Source: Pseudomonadota bacterium (GTDB lineage Bacteria > Pseudomonadota > Gammaproteobacteria > CALCKW01). From it: a stretch of DNA of 60,906 nucleotides. Every line of letters begins with the position of its first letter. Position 1 is the first letter of the stretch. Under the pieces are notes generated by a model. It was not told where the DNA came from. It did no database searches and saw only the letters and a program-made list of their open reading frames with translations. This document shows, piece after piece, positions 8,803 to 16,240 of the stretch. The stretch is taken from contig JBCCUP010000023.1 in assembly GCA_039196715.1 (NCBI GenBank), positions 1 through 60,906 on the forward strand. Direction: 5' to 3'. A program made the translations under genes and the position numbers.

Positions 8803-9927
8803 GTGGGCAAGAACCTCATCGTGTGCTGCGATGGCACCGGTACCGAAATCACGACCAACGAATGGGACGTCCTGACGTTCCACCGTGTGCTCAAAGCCGG
8901 TGACGATCAGGTCGCGTTATATGGCCCCGGTGTGGGCACGCTGTCCGACAGCGACCGCTGGTCGACCTTCAAGAGCCGGGTTCGGGGCGTGTTCCGTCTG
9001 CTGACCGGTCACGGTCTGGACGCTAACGTGCTCGACGCCTACCGCTTCCTGATCCGGCACGACCGCGAAGGCGACCAGGTCTACCTGTTCGGGTTCAGCC
9101 GTGGCGCGGACACCGTGCGGGTGCTCGCCGGGCTGATCAACGTGATGGGCGTGCTGCGGCCCCACCAGTAGCACCTCAGCAGCTACGCGCTGGCAGCCTA
9201 CAAGCGGTCGAGAGAGCAGGACGACCTCAGCATTGCCTGGCGCGTGCTGGAGGTGCTCGATACGCCACGGGTGACCGTTCGCTTCATGGGCCGCTGGGAC
9301 ACGGTGGCCTCCGTCATCGTGCCGCGGCTCGACCGCCTGCGCCTGCCGTCCTTCGAGACTCTGCCGTTCACCCAATGCAACCCCTGTGTCCAGGTGTTCA
9401 GGCACGCGATGTCGATCGACGAGCGACGGTGCATGTTTCGCCCGGCCCGATGGGCAAAGCCCCAGGTCTTCAAGGCCAGTCCGTACCTGAAGGACGACCA
9501 GACGGTGCCGCAAGACTGCAAACAGGTCGCGCTCACCGGGGTGCATGCGGACGTTGGGGGCGGCTACCCGGAGCGTGAGAGCGCAGCCTCGAAGTGTCCG
9601 CCGGCGTGGATGGTGGACGAGGCGCGCGAGCGCGGGCTGGTGTTTCGCGAACGGCTGGTCAAACGCCTGGTGTTCGGGGACACGCCTGCGAATACAGTCA
9701 ACGGTGGACCGCGTGATTACCCGGCACCGGATGCCTGCAGCGTGCTGCACGACTCGATGTCGCCGAGTTGGCGCGTGTTGGAATACTGTCGCCGCCGGCG
9801 CCGTTTTCGCGACTACCCCGGCGGCGACGCGGAGACCGGCGTGTGTCTGCCGCGTGCCGAGCCACGGTACATCGCCGCAGACGCGCGCATCCACCCGTCG
9901 GTCTGGGACCGTATCGACGGCGACTAA
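8803..9927 (+). pseudogene. DUF2235 hydrolase gene interrupted by one in-frame TAG
   Basis: The frame opens with GTG 8803 (GKNLIVCCDGTGTEI), the DUF2235 N-terminus, and includes the nucleophile elbow LFGFSRGADTVR. It is stopped by TAG at 9169-9171, after LRPHQ. The same frame then continues without another stop to 9927. It resumes with HLSSYALAAYKRSREQ, which is what DUF2235 proteins carry directly after the LRP segment, and goes on through GRWDTVASV and GVHADVGGGYPERES to the C-terminus. No frameshift is needed: restoring one codon gives a 374-residue protein of normal length. As read, only 122 residues are made and the acid and His parts of the active site are lost. It is a recent pseudogene, a sequencing error or, less likely, amber readthrough. 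Confidence 0.8.
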
Positions 9928-10039
9928 CTGCCGCCGAATCTGCGAGCGCGCGGCTCGGGCGCGAGTCGGGGGCCGTCCGGTCCGCCGTGAGGCGGGGGCG
10001 GCGACTACACTCGGTGTTCGCTGAACGGCAGGGTTGCCT

Positions 10040-11137
10040 GTGGACACCATTGACTTGTCTGCGCTCGAAGGTCTGATACCGGCGTTGGCCGATTGGCCCG
10101 CGCGCGTCGTGGCCATCCTGTTCGCGACGGCTGTTCTCGCTCTCGTGGCCAACCTGGTGCTGCGTCGGTTGCACAGCGGTTCCCACTGGCTGCCAGGCGT
10201 GTGGGACGACGCACTGCTCGATGCGCTGCGCCGGCCGCTGCCGCTGTTGGTCTGGACCGTCGGGCTCGGCCTCAGCCTGCCGCACTGGCCCCTGTCGGCC
10301 GACGGCAAGCTGCTTGAAAACCTTTGGGCGGCGCACAACACCGCGATTGAAATCGTGGTGTTGTGGTTCGTGTACCGGCTGTTCGACCGCGCCAGCCGAC
10401 TGCACGTGGCAGCGCAGCAGGCGCGAGACAGCCGTTACGACGACAGCTCCGTGTACGCCGTGTCGCGGGTGCTGAAACTGCTGGTGGTGTTGGCAATCGT
10501 GTTGGTGGTTCTCAACGCGCTCGGCGTGTCCGTCACCGGTGCGCTCGCGTTCGGCGGGATCGGCGGAATCGCAGTCGGTTTTGCAGCCAAGGACCTCCTA
10601 TCCAACTTTTTCGGTGGCCTGATGATCTTCATCGAGAAGCCCTTTGTCGTCGGCGACTGGGTGCGCTCGCCGGACCGGGAGATCGAGGGCACCGTCGAGG
10701 ACATCGGCTGGCGTCTCACGCGGATCAGCACCTTCGACCGGCGTCCGATCTACGTCCCGAATGCGATCTTCAACACCATCGTGCTCGAGAACCCGTCGCG
10801 GATGGCCAACCGTCGACTCTCGCTGCAATTGCGGCTGCGATTGCAGGACCTGCACCGGGTCGAGGCGGTGGTGACCGACATTCGGCAGTACCTCGAGCAA
10901 TCCGAGGCCATCGACCAGACGCAAACGTTGATGGTCAACTTCGATGCGATCGGTGAATCGGCCCTGTCCGTGTCGGTCTACTGCTTCACGCGCACGACGA
11001 GCTGGGCCGCATTCCAGGATTGCAAACAAGCCGTGTTGTTCGCCATCGCCGACATTGTCGAGACCCACGGCGCCGCACTGGCGCTGCCGGCCCGCGAGCT
11101 CCACGTGACCTCGTCGCAGGGTGTCACCACCCCCTGA
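10040..11137 (+). CDS. Small-conductance mechanosensitive channel (MscS family)
   Basis: Inner-membrane channel that opens on membrane tension to release solutes at hypo-osmotic shock. The start is GTG 10040 (TTG 10034 is the alternative), giving 365 residues. Several hydrophobic helices precede the pore: about residues 18-43, 68-85, 108-125 and 148-170. The pore-lining TM3 region GALAFGGIGGIAVGFAAKDL is followed by LSNFFGGLMIFIEKPFVVGD and the beta domain with EDIGWRLTRI and YVPNAIFNTIV. That order is typical of MscS. Compared with E. coli MscS (286 residues) it has an extra N-terminal helix or two. It is monocistronic in appearance and convergent with the luciferase-like gene, 37 bp away. 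Confidence 0.92.
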   Translation: MDTIDLSALEGLIPALADWPARVVAILFATAVLALVANLVLRRLHSGSHWLPGVWDDALLDALRRPLPLLVWTVGLGLSLPHWPLSADGKLLENLWAAHNTAIEIVVLWFVYRLFDRASRLHVAAQQARDSRYDDSSVYAVSRVLKLLVVLAIVLVVLNALGVSVTGALAFGGIGGIAVGFAAKDLLSNFFGGLMIFIEKPFVVGDWVRSPDREIEGTVEDIGWRLTRISTFDRRPIYVPNAIFNTIVLENPSRMANRRLSLQLRLRLQDLHRVEAVVTDIRQYLEQSEAIDQTQTLMVNFDAIGESALSVSVYCFTRTTSWAAFQDCKQAVLFAIADIVETHGAALALPARELHVTSSQGVTTP

Positions 11138-11174
11138 GCGAGTGCCCGCGAACACCGGGTCGCAGCACGTGCGG

Positions 11175-12122
11175 TCAACCGGATGGAAACTCGGGCACCA
11201 CCTGCGTCGCAAGCGTCTCGAGCACCCAGTCGATCGACTCGGACGAAAAGCGCAGGTTGAAAGCCACGTGGTTCACGCCGATCCGCTGCAACCCGTCGAG
11301 GTGCTTGAGCAACGCCGAGAGCCCCAGGCGGTAGCCGAGGTGTATCGGTGAGGGTGGCGTGTCCGGGTTTCGGCACAGGTCGATGTACAGGCTCTGCGAG
11401 AACGGCTTCCACGGCGATTCGGTGTCCTCCAGTGCACGCAGCCACTGGGCAAACGCGGTGGCCTGCTGGGCGAGCGGCCGGGGGTAGGTCAGCCAGCCGT
11501 CGCTGTGCTCGGCAATCCACTCGAGCGGTTGTCGGCTGTGTCCGGTCACGATCAGCGGGATGTCGCCGGCGTGGCTTTTGGGCAGGAGTTCGACGCGGTG
11601 GCTGTGAGCAGCGTGTGTGTCCGCCCAACCGGACGGCCGGTGCGTCGCAGCGCGCAGTACCGGCAGGGCCGCACGAAACCGCTCACCACGCGGTTCGAAG
11701 GGCACTTCGTACACGCCGTATTCGATCGGTCGATCGCCCGATGCCACGCCCAGAATCAGGCGGCCTTCGGTCAGGCGGTCAACCGACGCCGCAGCTTTTG
11801 CAAGGTCGATCGGGTTGCGCAACGGCAGGATGATCGATCCGGTGCCGAGGGCCACGCGCTCGGTGTGCGCAGCGAGGTAGCCTAGCCACACAAAGGGGTC
11901 GTAGAGCTGGCCCCCGTCGCCGAAGCTCGGGTCGATCAGGGGCACGTCTCGGCACCACAACGCCGCAAAGCCACCGGAGTCGACCGCGCGTATGCGTGGC
12001 AACGGGTCGTGCATGGTCGGCACGGCGCTGCTGTAGGTTTCCAGCGGCACCCCGACGCCGAGTGTCAGGTGGCCCTTCTGGTAGGTGCGCTGAAAGCCAA
12101 GCCCGAATCGGCGGTCAGCCAT
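11175..12122 (-). CDS. LLM-class flavin-dependent oxidoreductase (luciferase-like)
   Basis: A bacterial-luciferase-fold (TIM-barrel) flavin-dependent monooxygenase of 315 residues, probably using F420 or FMN supplied by another protein. Family signatures are FAALWCRDVP near residue 53, RVALGTGSIILPLRNPIDLAKAAASVDRLTEGRLILGVASGDR in the middle, and PLIVTGHSRQPLEWIAEHSDGWLTYPR in the last third. Its start overlaps the stop of the VOC gene by 8 bp (12115-12122), so the two are translationally coupled. The substrate is unknown. The pair is divergent from the ABC-pseudoazurin operon. Confidence 0.88.
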   Translation of the reverse strand: MADRRFGLGFQRTYQKGHLTLGVGVPLETYSSAVPTMHDPLPRIRAVDSGGFAALWCRDVPLIDPSFGDGGQLYDPFVWLGYLAAHTERVALGTGSIILPLRNPIDLAKAAASVDRLTEGRLILGVASGDRPIEYGVYEVPFEPRGERFRAALPVLRAATHRPSGWADTHAAHSHRVELLPKSHAGDIPLIVTGHSRQPLEWIAEHSDGWLTYPRPLAQQATAFAQWLRALEDTESPWKPFSQSLYIDLCRNPDTPPSPIHLGYRLGLSALLKHLDGLQRIGVNHVAFNLRFSSESIDWVLETLATQVVPEFPSG

Positions 12123-12495
12123 CGAGTGGGAAGTCGACGTGGATGTGGTTGCCGTCCGGGTCCCAGAGGTTGTACAGCGCCAGCCCTGCTTCGGCCAGTG
12201 TGGACTGTTTGTAGCGTGTGCCGGTCGTATTCAACCGGGCCTCGAAAGCAGCGTGATCGGTGGCTGAAAATGCAAAGTGTTCGAGTTTCAACTCCACCTC
12301 GGACCCCACGGCGTGGGGGTTGTCAACCTCGACCAGGTGAACCACCGCGGTGTCGCCCGCGTAGAGCCAGGCGCCGGCGAATGGAAACGCCGGTCGCGGC
12401 CCGTCGACGAGACCCAGGACGTGCGTGTACCAGTGCACCATTGCCTGGAGTTGGCCGGTACGGAGGTTGACGTGGTTGAGCGCGGTGATCGGCAT
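12115..12495 (-). CDS. VOC (glyoxalase/bleomycin-resistance/dioxygenase) family protein
   Basis: A 126-residue vicinal-oxygen-chelate protein starting at ATG 12495 (MPITALNHVNLRTG). The N-terminal LNHVNL His and the mid-protein VVHLVEVDN segment are the usual metal-ligand regions, and the LEHFAFSATD and WDPDGNHIHVDF segments form the second beta-alpha-beta-beta-beta module. It is likely a small metal-dependent lyase, dioxygenase or resistance protein; the reaction cannot be chosen from sequence. It is first in a two-gene operon with the luciferase-like gene. Its promoter lies in the 12496-12661 divergent region, which also carries a Fur/Zur-like operator. Confidence 0.87.
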   Translation of the reverse strand: MPITALNHVNLRTGQLQAMVHWYTHVLGLVDGPRPAFPFAGAWLYAGDTAVVHLVEVDNPHAVGSEVELKLEHFAFSATDHAAFEARLNTTGTRYKQSTLAEAGLALYNLWDPDGNHIHVDFPLDG

Positions 12496-12598
12496 CGCTG
12501 TGGCCTCGGTCACGGTTCGCCAGCCATTGTAAGCCAGGCACACGACCTGAACGGCCCTTGCAGACGACGGGGAATCGGCATGAGTGCAACGTTGTAAT

Positions 12599-12623
12599 GT
12601 AAATGCTAACAATTCGCATTTAC
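12599..12623. promoter_or_regulatory. Fur-superfamily (Fur or Zur) operator candidate
   Basis: A perfect 8-bp inverted repeat, GTAAATGC (12599-12606) and GCATTTAC (12616-12623), flanks a 9-bp AT-rich centre. Read as a Fur 7-1-7 box centred on 12611, it matches 10 of 14 consensus positions. The outer AAATG/CATTT arms also fit the enterobacterial Zur consensus. A plausible rightward promoter (TTCGCA at 12613-12618, 16-bp gap, GATAAC at 12635-12640) overlaps it, so binding should repress the ABC operon and perhaps the divergent VOC gene. Which metal is sensed is unresolved. Confidence 0.6.
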
Positions 12624-12661
12624 TAGGTGAAACTGATAACATCTCCCCGTCTCAAATTTGA

Positions 12662-13819
12662 ATGGACCGACACATGCACATTTTCCAATCGCTGCGCGGC
12701 TGCGCACTCGGCGTGGTGGCCCTGGCCTCAGCGTCGATCTTCGGCGTCGCTCACGCGGCCCCCATGACAGTGACGGACATCGCGGGGCGCGAAGTGACGC
12801 TGCCCGAGATGCCCAGCCGGATCATCCTCGGTGAGGGCCGGATGATGTACGGCATCGCGCCGATCGTCGACGGCAACCCGTTCGAGAAGCTGATCGGCTG
12901 GAAGGACGATCTCGTCCTCTACGATCCGGATGCGTTTCGCAAGTTCGAGGGGGCCTATCCGGAAGACGCGGGTCGTATGGTCAACTTTGGCAACCCCTAC
13001 GCTGGCGATTTCAGCATCGAGGCGGTGCTGGAAAACGAGGCTGACCTCCTGATCCTGGACCTGGGCAACCTGTTCAAGGCCGAGGAAACCGGCCTCATTG
13101 AGAAGCTCGACAAGGCGGGCGTGCCGGTCGTGTTCATCGATTTTCGCCGTAACCCGACCGAAAACGCCGTGCCGTCCATGCTGTTGCTCGGCCGCCTGTT
13201 CGGCGAAGAGAAGAACGCCGCGACCTTCATCGATTTCTACATCTCGCAGATGCGCAAGGTGTCGAACGTCATCGATACCATCCCGGCCGAGGACAAGCCG
13301 CTCGTCGTGATCGAAAACGCCGCCGGCTGGCAGGCTGACTTCTGCTGCTGGTCCTTCGGACCTTACAACTACGGCCGCTTTGTCGAACTGGCCGGCGGAC
13401 TGAACTACGGCTCGACCCTGGCCAACGCCTACTCCGTGACCCTGAACCTCGAGGGGATCGTCGCGGCCGATCCGGATGTGATCGTTGGCACCGGTGCCAA
13501 TTGGGTGGAGGCGCGGCCCGAGGTCACCTCGACGTTGCTCGGCTACGAGGGCAACCCTGAAGAGAACGCTGCGCGCATGCAGGCGCTCGCTGACCGTGCC
13601 GGCTTCAAGGAACTGCGTGCCGTGAAGGAGGGCAGGTTGCACTCCATTTACCACCAGTTCTACAACAGCCCCTACCACTTTGTGGCAATTCAGCAGCTCG
13701 CCAAGTGGTTGCACCCCGAGGATTTCGAAGACCTCGACCCGCAGGCGACATTCGATGACCTGCACAACCGCTTCATGCCGTTCGAGAACAGCGGGCAATT
13801 CTGGCTCTCCGACAACTGA
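12662..13819 (+). CDS. ABC transporter periplasmic substrate-binding protein (metal-chelate/FecB-BtuF type)
   Basis: Periplasmic binding protein of 385 residues for the transporter encoded just downstream. The N-terminus has a signal peptide ending near GVAHA-AP (about residue 32). The mature start MTVTDIAGREVTLPEMPSRI is the standard opening of class III (siderophore, haem or cobalamin) binding proteins, and a long linker helix region follows FIDFYISQMRK. The segment ADFCCWSFGPYNYGRFVELAGG carries an unusual Cys-Cys-Trp. The gene lies just after a Fur/Zur-like box, so metal limitation should induce it. No TonB-dependent receptor or siderophore synthesis gene is nearby, so the ligand is open: iron chelate, haem, or another metal complex. 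Confidence 0.88.
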   Translation: MDRHMHIFQSLRGCALGVVALASASIFGVAHAAPMTVTDIAGREVTLPEMPSRIILGEGRMMYGIAPIVDGNPFEKLIGWKDDLVLYDPDAFRKFEGAYPEDAGRMVNFGNPYAGDFSIEAVLENEADLLILDLGNLFKAEETGLIEKLDKAGVPVVFIDFRRNPTENAVPSMLLLGRLFGEEKNAATFIDFYISQMRKVSNVIDTIPAEDKPLVVIENAAGWQADFCCWSFGPYNYGRFVELAGGLNYGSTLANAYSVTLNLEGIVAADPDVIVGTGANWVEARPEVTSTLLGYEGNPEENAARMQALADRAGFKELRAVKEGRLHSIYHQFYNSPYHFVAIQQLAKWLHPEDFEDLDPQATFDDLHNRFMPFENSGQFWLSDN

Positions 13820-13829
13820 TCGCCCCGCG

Positions 13830-13861
13830 GTGCAGTGGCCCGATGCATCGGGCCACTGCAC
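13830..13861 (+). repeat. 32-bp perfect palindrome between binding-protein and permease genes
   Basis: The arms are GTGCAGTGGCCCGATG (13830-13845) and its exact complement (13846-13861). It begins 11 bp after the binding-protein stop and ends 11 bp before the permease ATG. There is no T-run, so it is probably not a full terminator. In RNA it would form a very stable hairpin that could protect the upstream message and lower expression of the permease and ATPase relative to the binding protein. Confidence 0.8.
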
Positions 13862-13872
13862 GGTGACCCAGC

Positions 13873-14946
13873 ATGCTCGAAGCCGTTGACGCCAGCCATC
13901 ACCGCCGTGAAACCGCGGCAGGCTACAGGTTGCGCACACTCAAGCGCGTGGCGTTGGTGTGTGCCGCGCTTGTCGCGTTGTTCGCCAGCCTGATTGTCGA
14001 CATCACGACCGGCCCTGCAGACCTCAGCTTCTGGCGCACGTTCCAGGTGATCGTCCAACCGGCCGTTGCCAGTGTGCAGGAAGAGGTGATCATCTGGGAT
14101 CTCCGCTTGCCGGTGGCACTCATGGCGATCGCCGTTGGCGCCATGCTCGGAGTCGCGGGTGCCGAAATGCAAACCATCCTGAACAACCCGCTCGCCGATC
14201 CCTTCACCCTCGGCCTGTCGTCCGCGGCCAGCTTCGGTGCTGCACTCGCGATTGTCTTGGGCTGGTCGATCGTGCCAGGTATCGGGGGGTTGATCGTGAC
14301 AGTCAACGCGTTCGTCATGGCGATGCTGACCTCACTGGCGCTGTTCGGCTTCACGCGCATTCGCGGCGCGACGCCCGAGACCATGGTCTTGGTCGGCATC
14401 GCCATGTTGTTCACTTTCAATGCCCTGCTGGCATTCTTGCAGTACGGTGCGTCAGAGCTGCAACTCGCGCAGCTGATTTTCTGGCAGCTCGGCTCGCTGG
14501 CCAGAGCGTCGTGGGAAAAAGTGGCCTTGTGCGGGCTCGTGTTGCTCGTCGTGTTGCCGTACTTCGTCCGCATGGGCTGGCAGTTGACGGCGCTGCGCAT
14601 GGGCGAAGAAAAAGCAGCGAGTCTGGGAGTGAACGTTGTGGCCTTGCGCCTGGGCGTGCTCGCCGGCGTATCGTTGCTCGCCGCAGTCGCGGTGTCGTTT
14701 GTCGGCGCGATCGCCTTCGTTGGTTTGGTTGGACCCCACATTGCACGGTTGGTCGTGGGCGAGGATCAACGTGGCTTTTTGCCGATGTCGGCACTGGCCG
14801 GTGCGCTTATCCTGTCGGGCACGTCGATCGTCTCAAAAGCCATTACGCCGGGTATCGTGTACCCGATCGGCATGATCACATCGTTGGTCGGCATACCCTT
14901 TTTCATCAGCCTGATTCTGAGCCAGCGCAAGAGACACTGGCAGTGA
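13873..14946 (+). CDS. FecCD-family ABC transporter permease
   Basis: Inner-membrane permease of 357 residues with roughly ten hydrophobic helices. Characteristic blocks are IIWDLRLPVALMAIAVGAMLGVAGAEMQTILNNPLADPFTLGLSSAASFGAA near residues 75-125, and the C-terminal VSFVGAIAFVGLVGPHIARL, which is the ATPase-contact loop of BtuC/FhuB/FecD-type permeases. It probably works as a homodimer, since only one permease gene is present. It is separated from the binding-protein gene by the 32-bp palindrome and overlaps the ATPase start by 4 bp (GTGA at 14943). Confidence 0.93.
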   Translation: MLEAVDASHHRRETAAGYRLRTLKRVALVCAALVALFASLIVDITTGPADLSFWRTFQVIVQPAVASVQEEVIIWDLRLPVALMAIAVGAMLGVAGAEMQTILNNPLADPFTLGLSSAASFGAALAIVLGWSIVPGIGGLIVTVNAFVMAMLTSLALFGFTRIRGATPETMVLVGIAMLFTFNALLAFLQYGASELQLAQLIFWQLGSLARASWEKVALCGLVLLVVLPYFVRMGWQLTALRMGEEKAASLGVNVVALRLGVLAGVSLLAAVAVSFVGAIAFVGLVGPHIARLVVGEDQRGFLPMSALAGALILSGTSIVSKAITPGIVYPIGMITSLVGIPFFISLILSQRKRHWQ

Positions 14947-15716
14947 GCGGGCTGGTATTGGACGCCGTCAGTTTCGCCTACGGCAAGACGACCGTGCTGC
15001 ACGACGCGACGGCGGGGGGTATGCCGCGCCGCAGTTTGACCGCGCTGGTTGGTCCCAACGCCTCAGGCAAATCGACTCTGTTTAAATGCGTGTCCGGCTT
15101 GCTCAAGGCCCGGTCTGGAGCAGTTAGGCTGGACGACGCAGACCTCGCCGCTCTGCACCTGCGGGCGCGCCTGCAAACGGTGTGCTTCATGCCTCAGTAC
15201 TTCGCGTCCAACGCGGCGCTGAGTGTGTTTGATGTGGTGCTCATGGCTTGCAAGAATTTGTCGGGTTGGACCGTCTCCGATGGCGATATCAAGCGGGTCG
15301 CTGCCGTGCTCGAATCCTGCGGTATAAGCCACCTGGCAGACTCCTACATCGGTGAATTGTCCGGAGGGCAGTCGCAGTTGGTTTCCATTGCACAGTCTCT
15401 TGTGCGACAGGCCGACGTTTACCTCTTCGACGAGCCAACCTCTGCGTTGGACCTGCGTCACCAGCTTGCGGTCCTGCACCGTATCAAGACACATGTGGCG
15501 GCCTACAACGCGGTCGGCATCGTCGCCCTGCACGATCTCAACCTGGCTGCCCGTTTTGCTGACCAGTTGATCCTGCTCGGCAATGGACGCGTCCGCGCAA
15601 CAGGCGCACCACAAGCGGTGCTATCCACACCCGAACTGGCAGACACCTATGGCGTGGAAATCGCTCTCGCCACGGGCCCTCAACAGGAGATTAGTGTTCA
15701 TGCGTACTCGATTTAG
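14943..15716 (+). CDS. ABC transporter ATP-binding protein (FecE/BtuD type)
   Basis: Cytoplasmic ATPase subunit of 257 residues. The GTG at 14943 overlaps the permease stop, and the protein reads SGLVLDAVSFAYGKTTVL from there. The Walker A is GPNASGKST (near residue 42), the signature is LSGGQSQL, the Walker B is VYLFDEPTSALD, and the H-loop is in ALHDLNLAARFAD. All catalytic motifs are intact. The 3' end runs 17 bp past the start codon of the pseudoazurin gene, so the fourth gene is tightly coupled to this transporter. Confidence 0.93.
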   Translation: MSGLVLDAVSFAYGKTTVLHDATAGGMPRRSLTALVGPNASGKSTLFKCVSGLLKARSGAVRLDDADLAALHLRARLQTVCFMPQYFASNAALSVFDVVLMACKNLSGWTVSDGDIKRVAAVLESCGISHLADSYIGELSGGQSQLVSIAQSLVRQADVYLFDEPTSALDLRHQLAVLHRIKTHVAAYNAVGIVALHDLNLAARFADQLILLGNGRVRATGAPQAVLSTPELADTYGVEIALATGPQQEISVHAYSI

Positions 15717-16158
15717 TGCAAGCCTGTTCTTGTTCAGTCTGTTCATCGCCCTGCCTGTTGCTGCAGCGGACCACAAGGTCAAAATGCTCAATGCGGCCAC
15801 GGGTGATGCGCAGCACACCAATGTCTTCGAGCCCCGGATTCTCTTCGTTGAGCCAGGTGACACCGTGACCTTCATTCCGTCCGACGCAGGCCACAATGCG
15901 GCGTCGAAGCGGGGTATGTTGCCTCAAGGTGCAGAACCCTGGAACAGTCCAATGGATGCAGAATTCACCGTGACGCTGACGGAACCGGGCGTGTACGGCT
16001 ACATCTGTGTGCCGCACTACGAAATGGGTATGGTCGGGTTGATCGTTGTCGGTTCCGCTGAAACGAATTTGAAAGCGGCCAAGAAGGTGCGCCACCCGGG
16101 CTCGGCGCGCAAGGCCTTTCGTACGTTGTTCAAGGAGTTGGAAAGCAGCTTGCAATAA
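15700..16158 (+). CDS. Pseudoazurin (type 1 blue copper protein), ABC-operon copy
   Basis: Periplasmic cupredoxin of 152 residues with a signal peptide ending near VAAA-DHK. Copper ligands are visible in family spacing: His in SDAGHNAAS, then Cys and His in ICVPH, and Met five residues after that His. The ATG at 15700 has a good AGGAG site and lies inside the end of the ATPase gene. Pseudoazurins normally shuttle electrons to nitrite or nitrous-oxide reductases, but none is nearby. A basic 33-residue C-terminal tail (AKKVRHPGSARKAF) is unusual. It is a paralogue of the gene at 21857. Confidence 0.9.
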   Translation: MRTRFSASLFLFSLFIALPVAAADHKVKMLNAATGDAQHTNVFEPRILFVEPGDTVTFIPSDAGHNAASKRGMLPQGAEPWNSPMDAEFTVTLTEPGVYGYICVPHYEMGMVGLIVVGSAETNLKAAKKVRHPGSARKAFRTLFKELESSLQ

Positions 16159-16172
16159 CGCGAGCCGCGAGT

Positions 16173-16211
16173 GCGCCTGGGTGGCCAGCCAGGCGCCCCA
16201 CGCATGCGTGG
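16173..16211. terminator. Back-to-back hairpins in the pseudoazurin/hpaC convergent gap
   Basis: Stem 1 is GCGCCTGG (16173-16180) and CCAGGCGC (16189-16196) with an 8-nt loop. It is followed at 16198-16211 by the perfect 14-bp palindrome CCACGCATGCGTGG. The 82-bp gap separates two genes transcribed toward each other, so a bidirectional terminator role is reasonable, although no T-run is present. Confidence 0.5.
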
Positions 16212-16240
16212 CGTGTTGGGGCCACCGTCAGTCGCTCAGC

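Noticed and set aside
8917-10341. 474-codon leftward frame across the interrupted DUF2235 gene
   Set aside because: Low-complexity Arg/Ser/Thr product, spans two real rightward genes and their gap, no family motif; it does not explain the TAG.
12599-12623. Reading the dyad as a firm Fur box
   Set aside because: Only 10 of 14 core positions match and the outer arms fit Zur as well, so I left the metal open.
13959-14942. In-frame upstream extension of the ABC ATPase frame
   Set aside because: It overlaps the permease gene entirely; the family N-terminus begins at GTG 14943.
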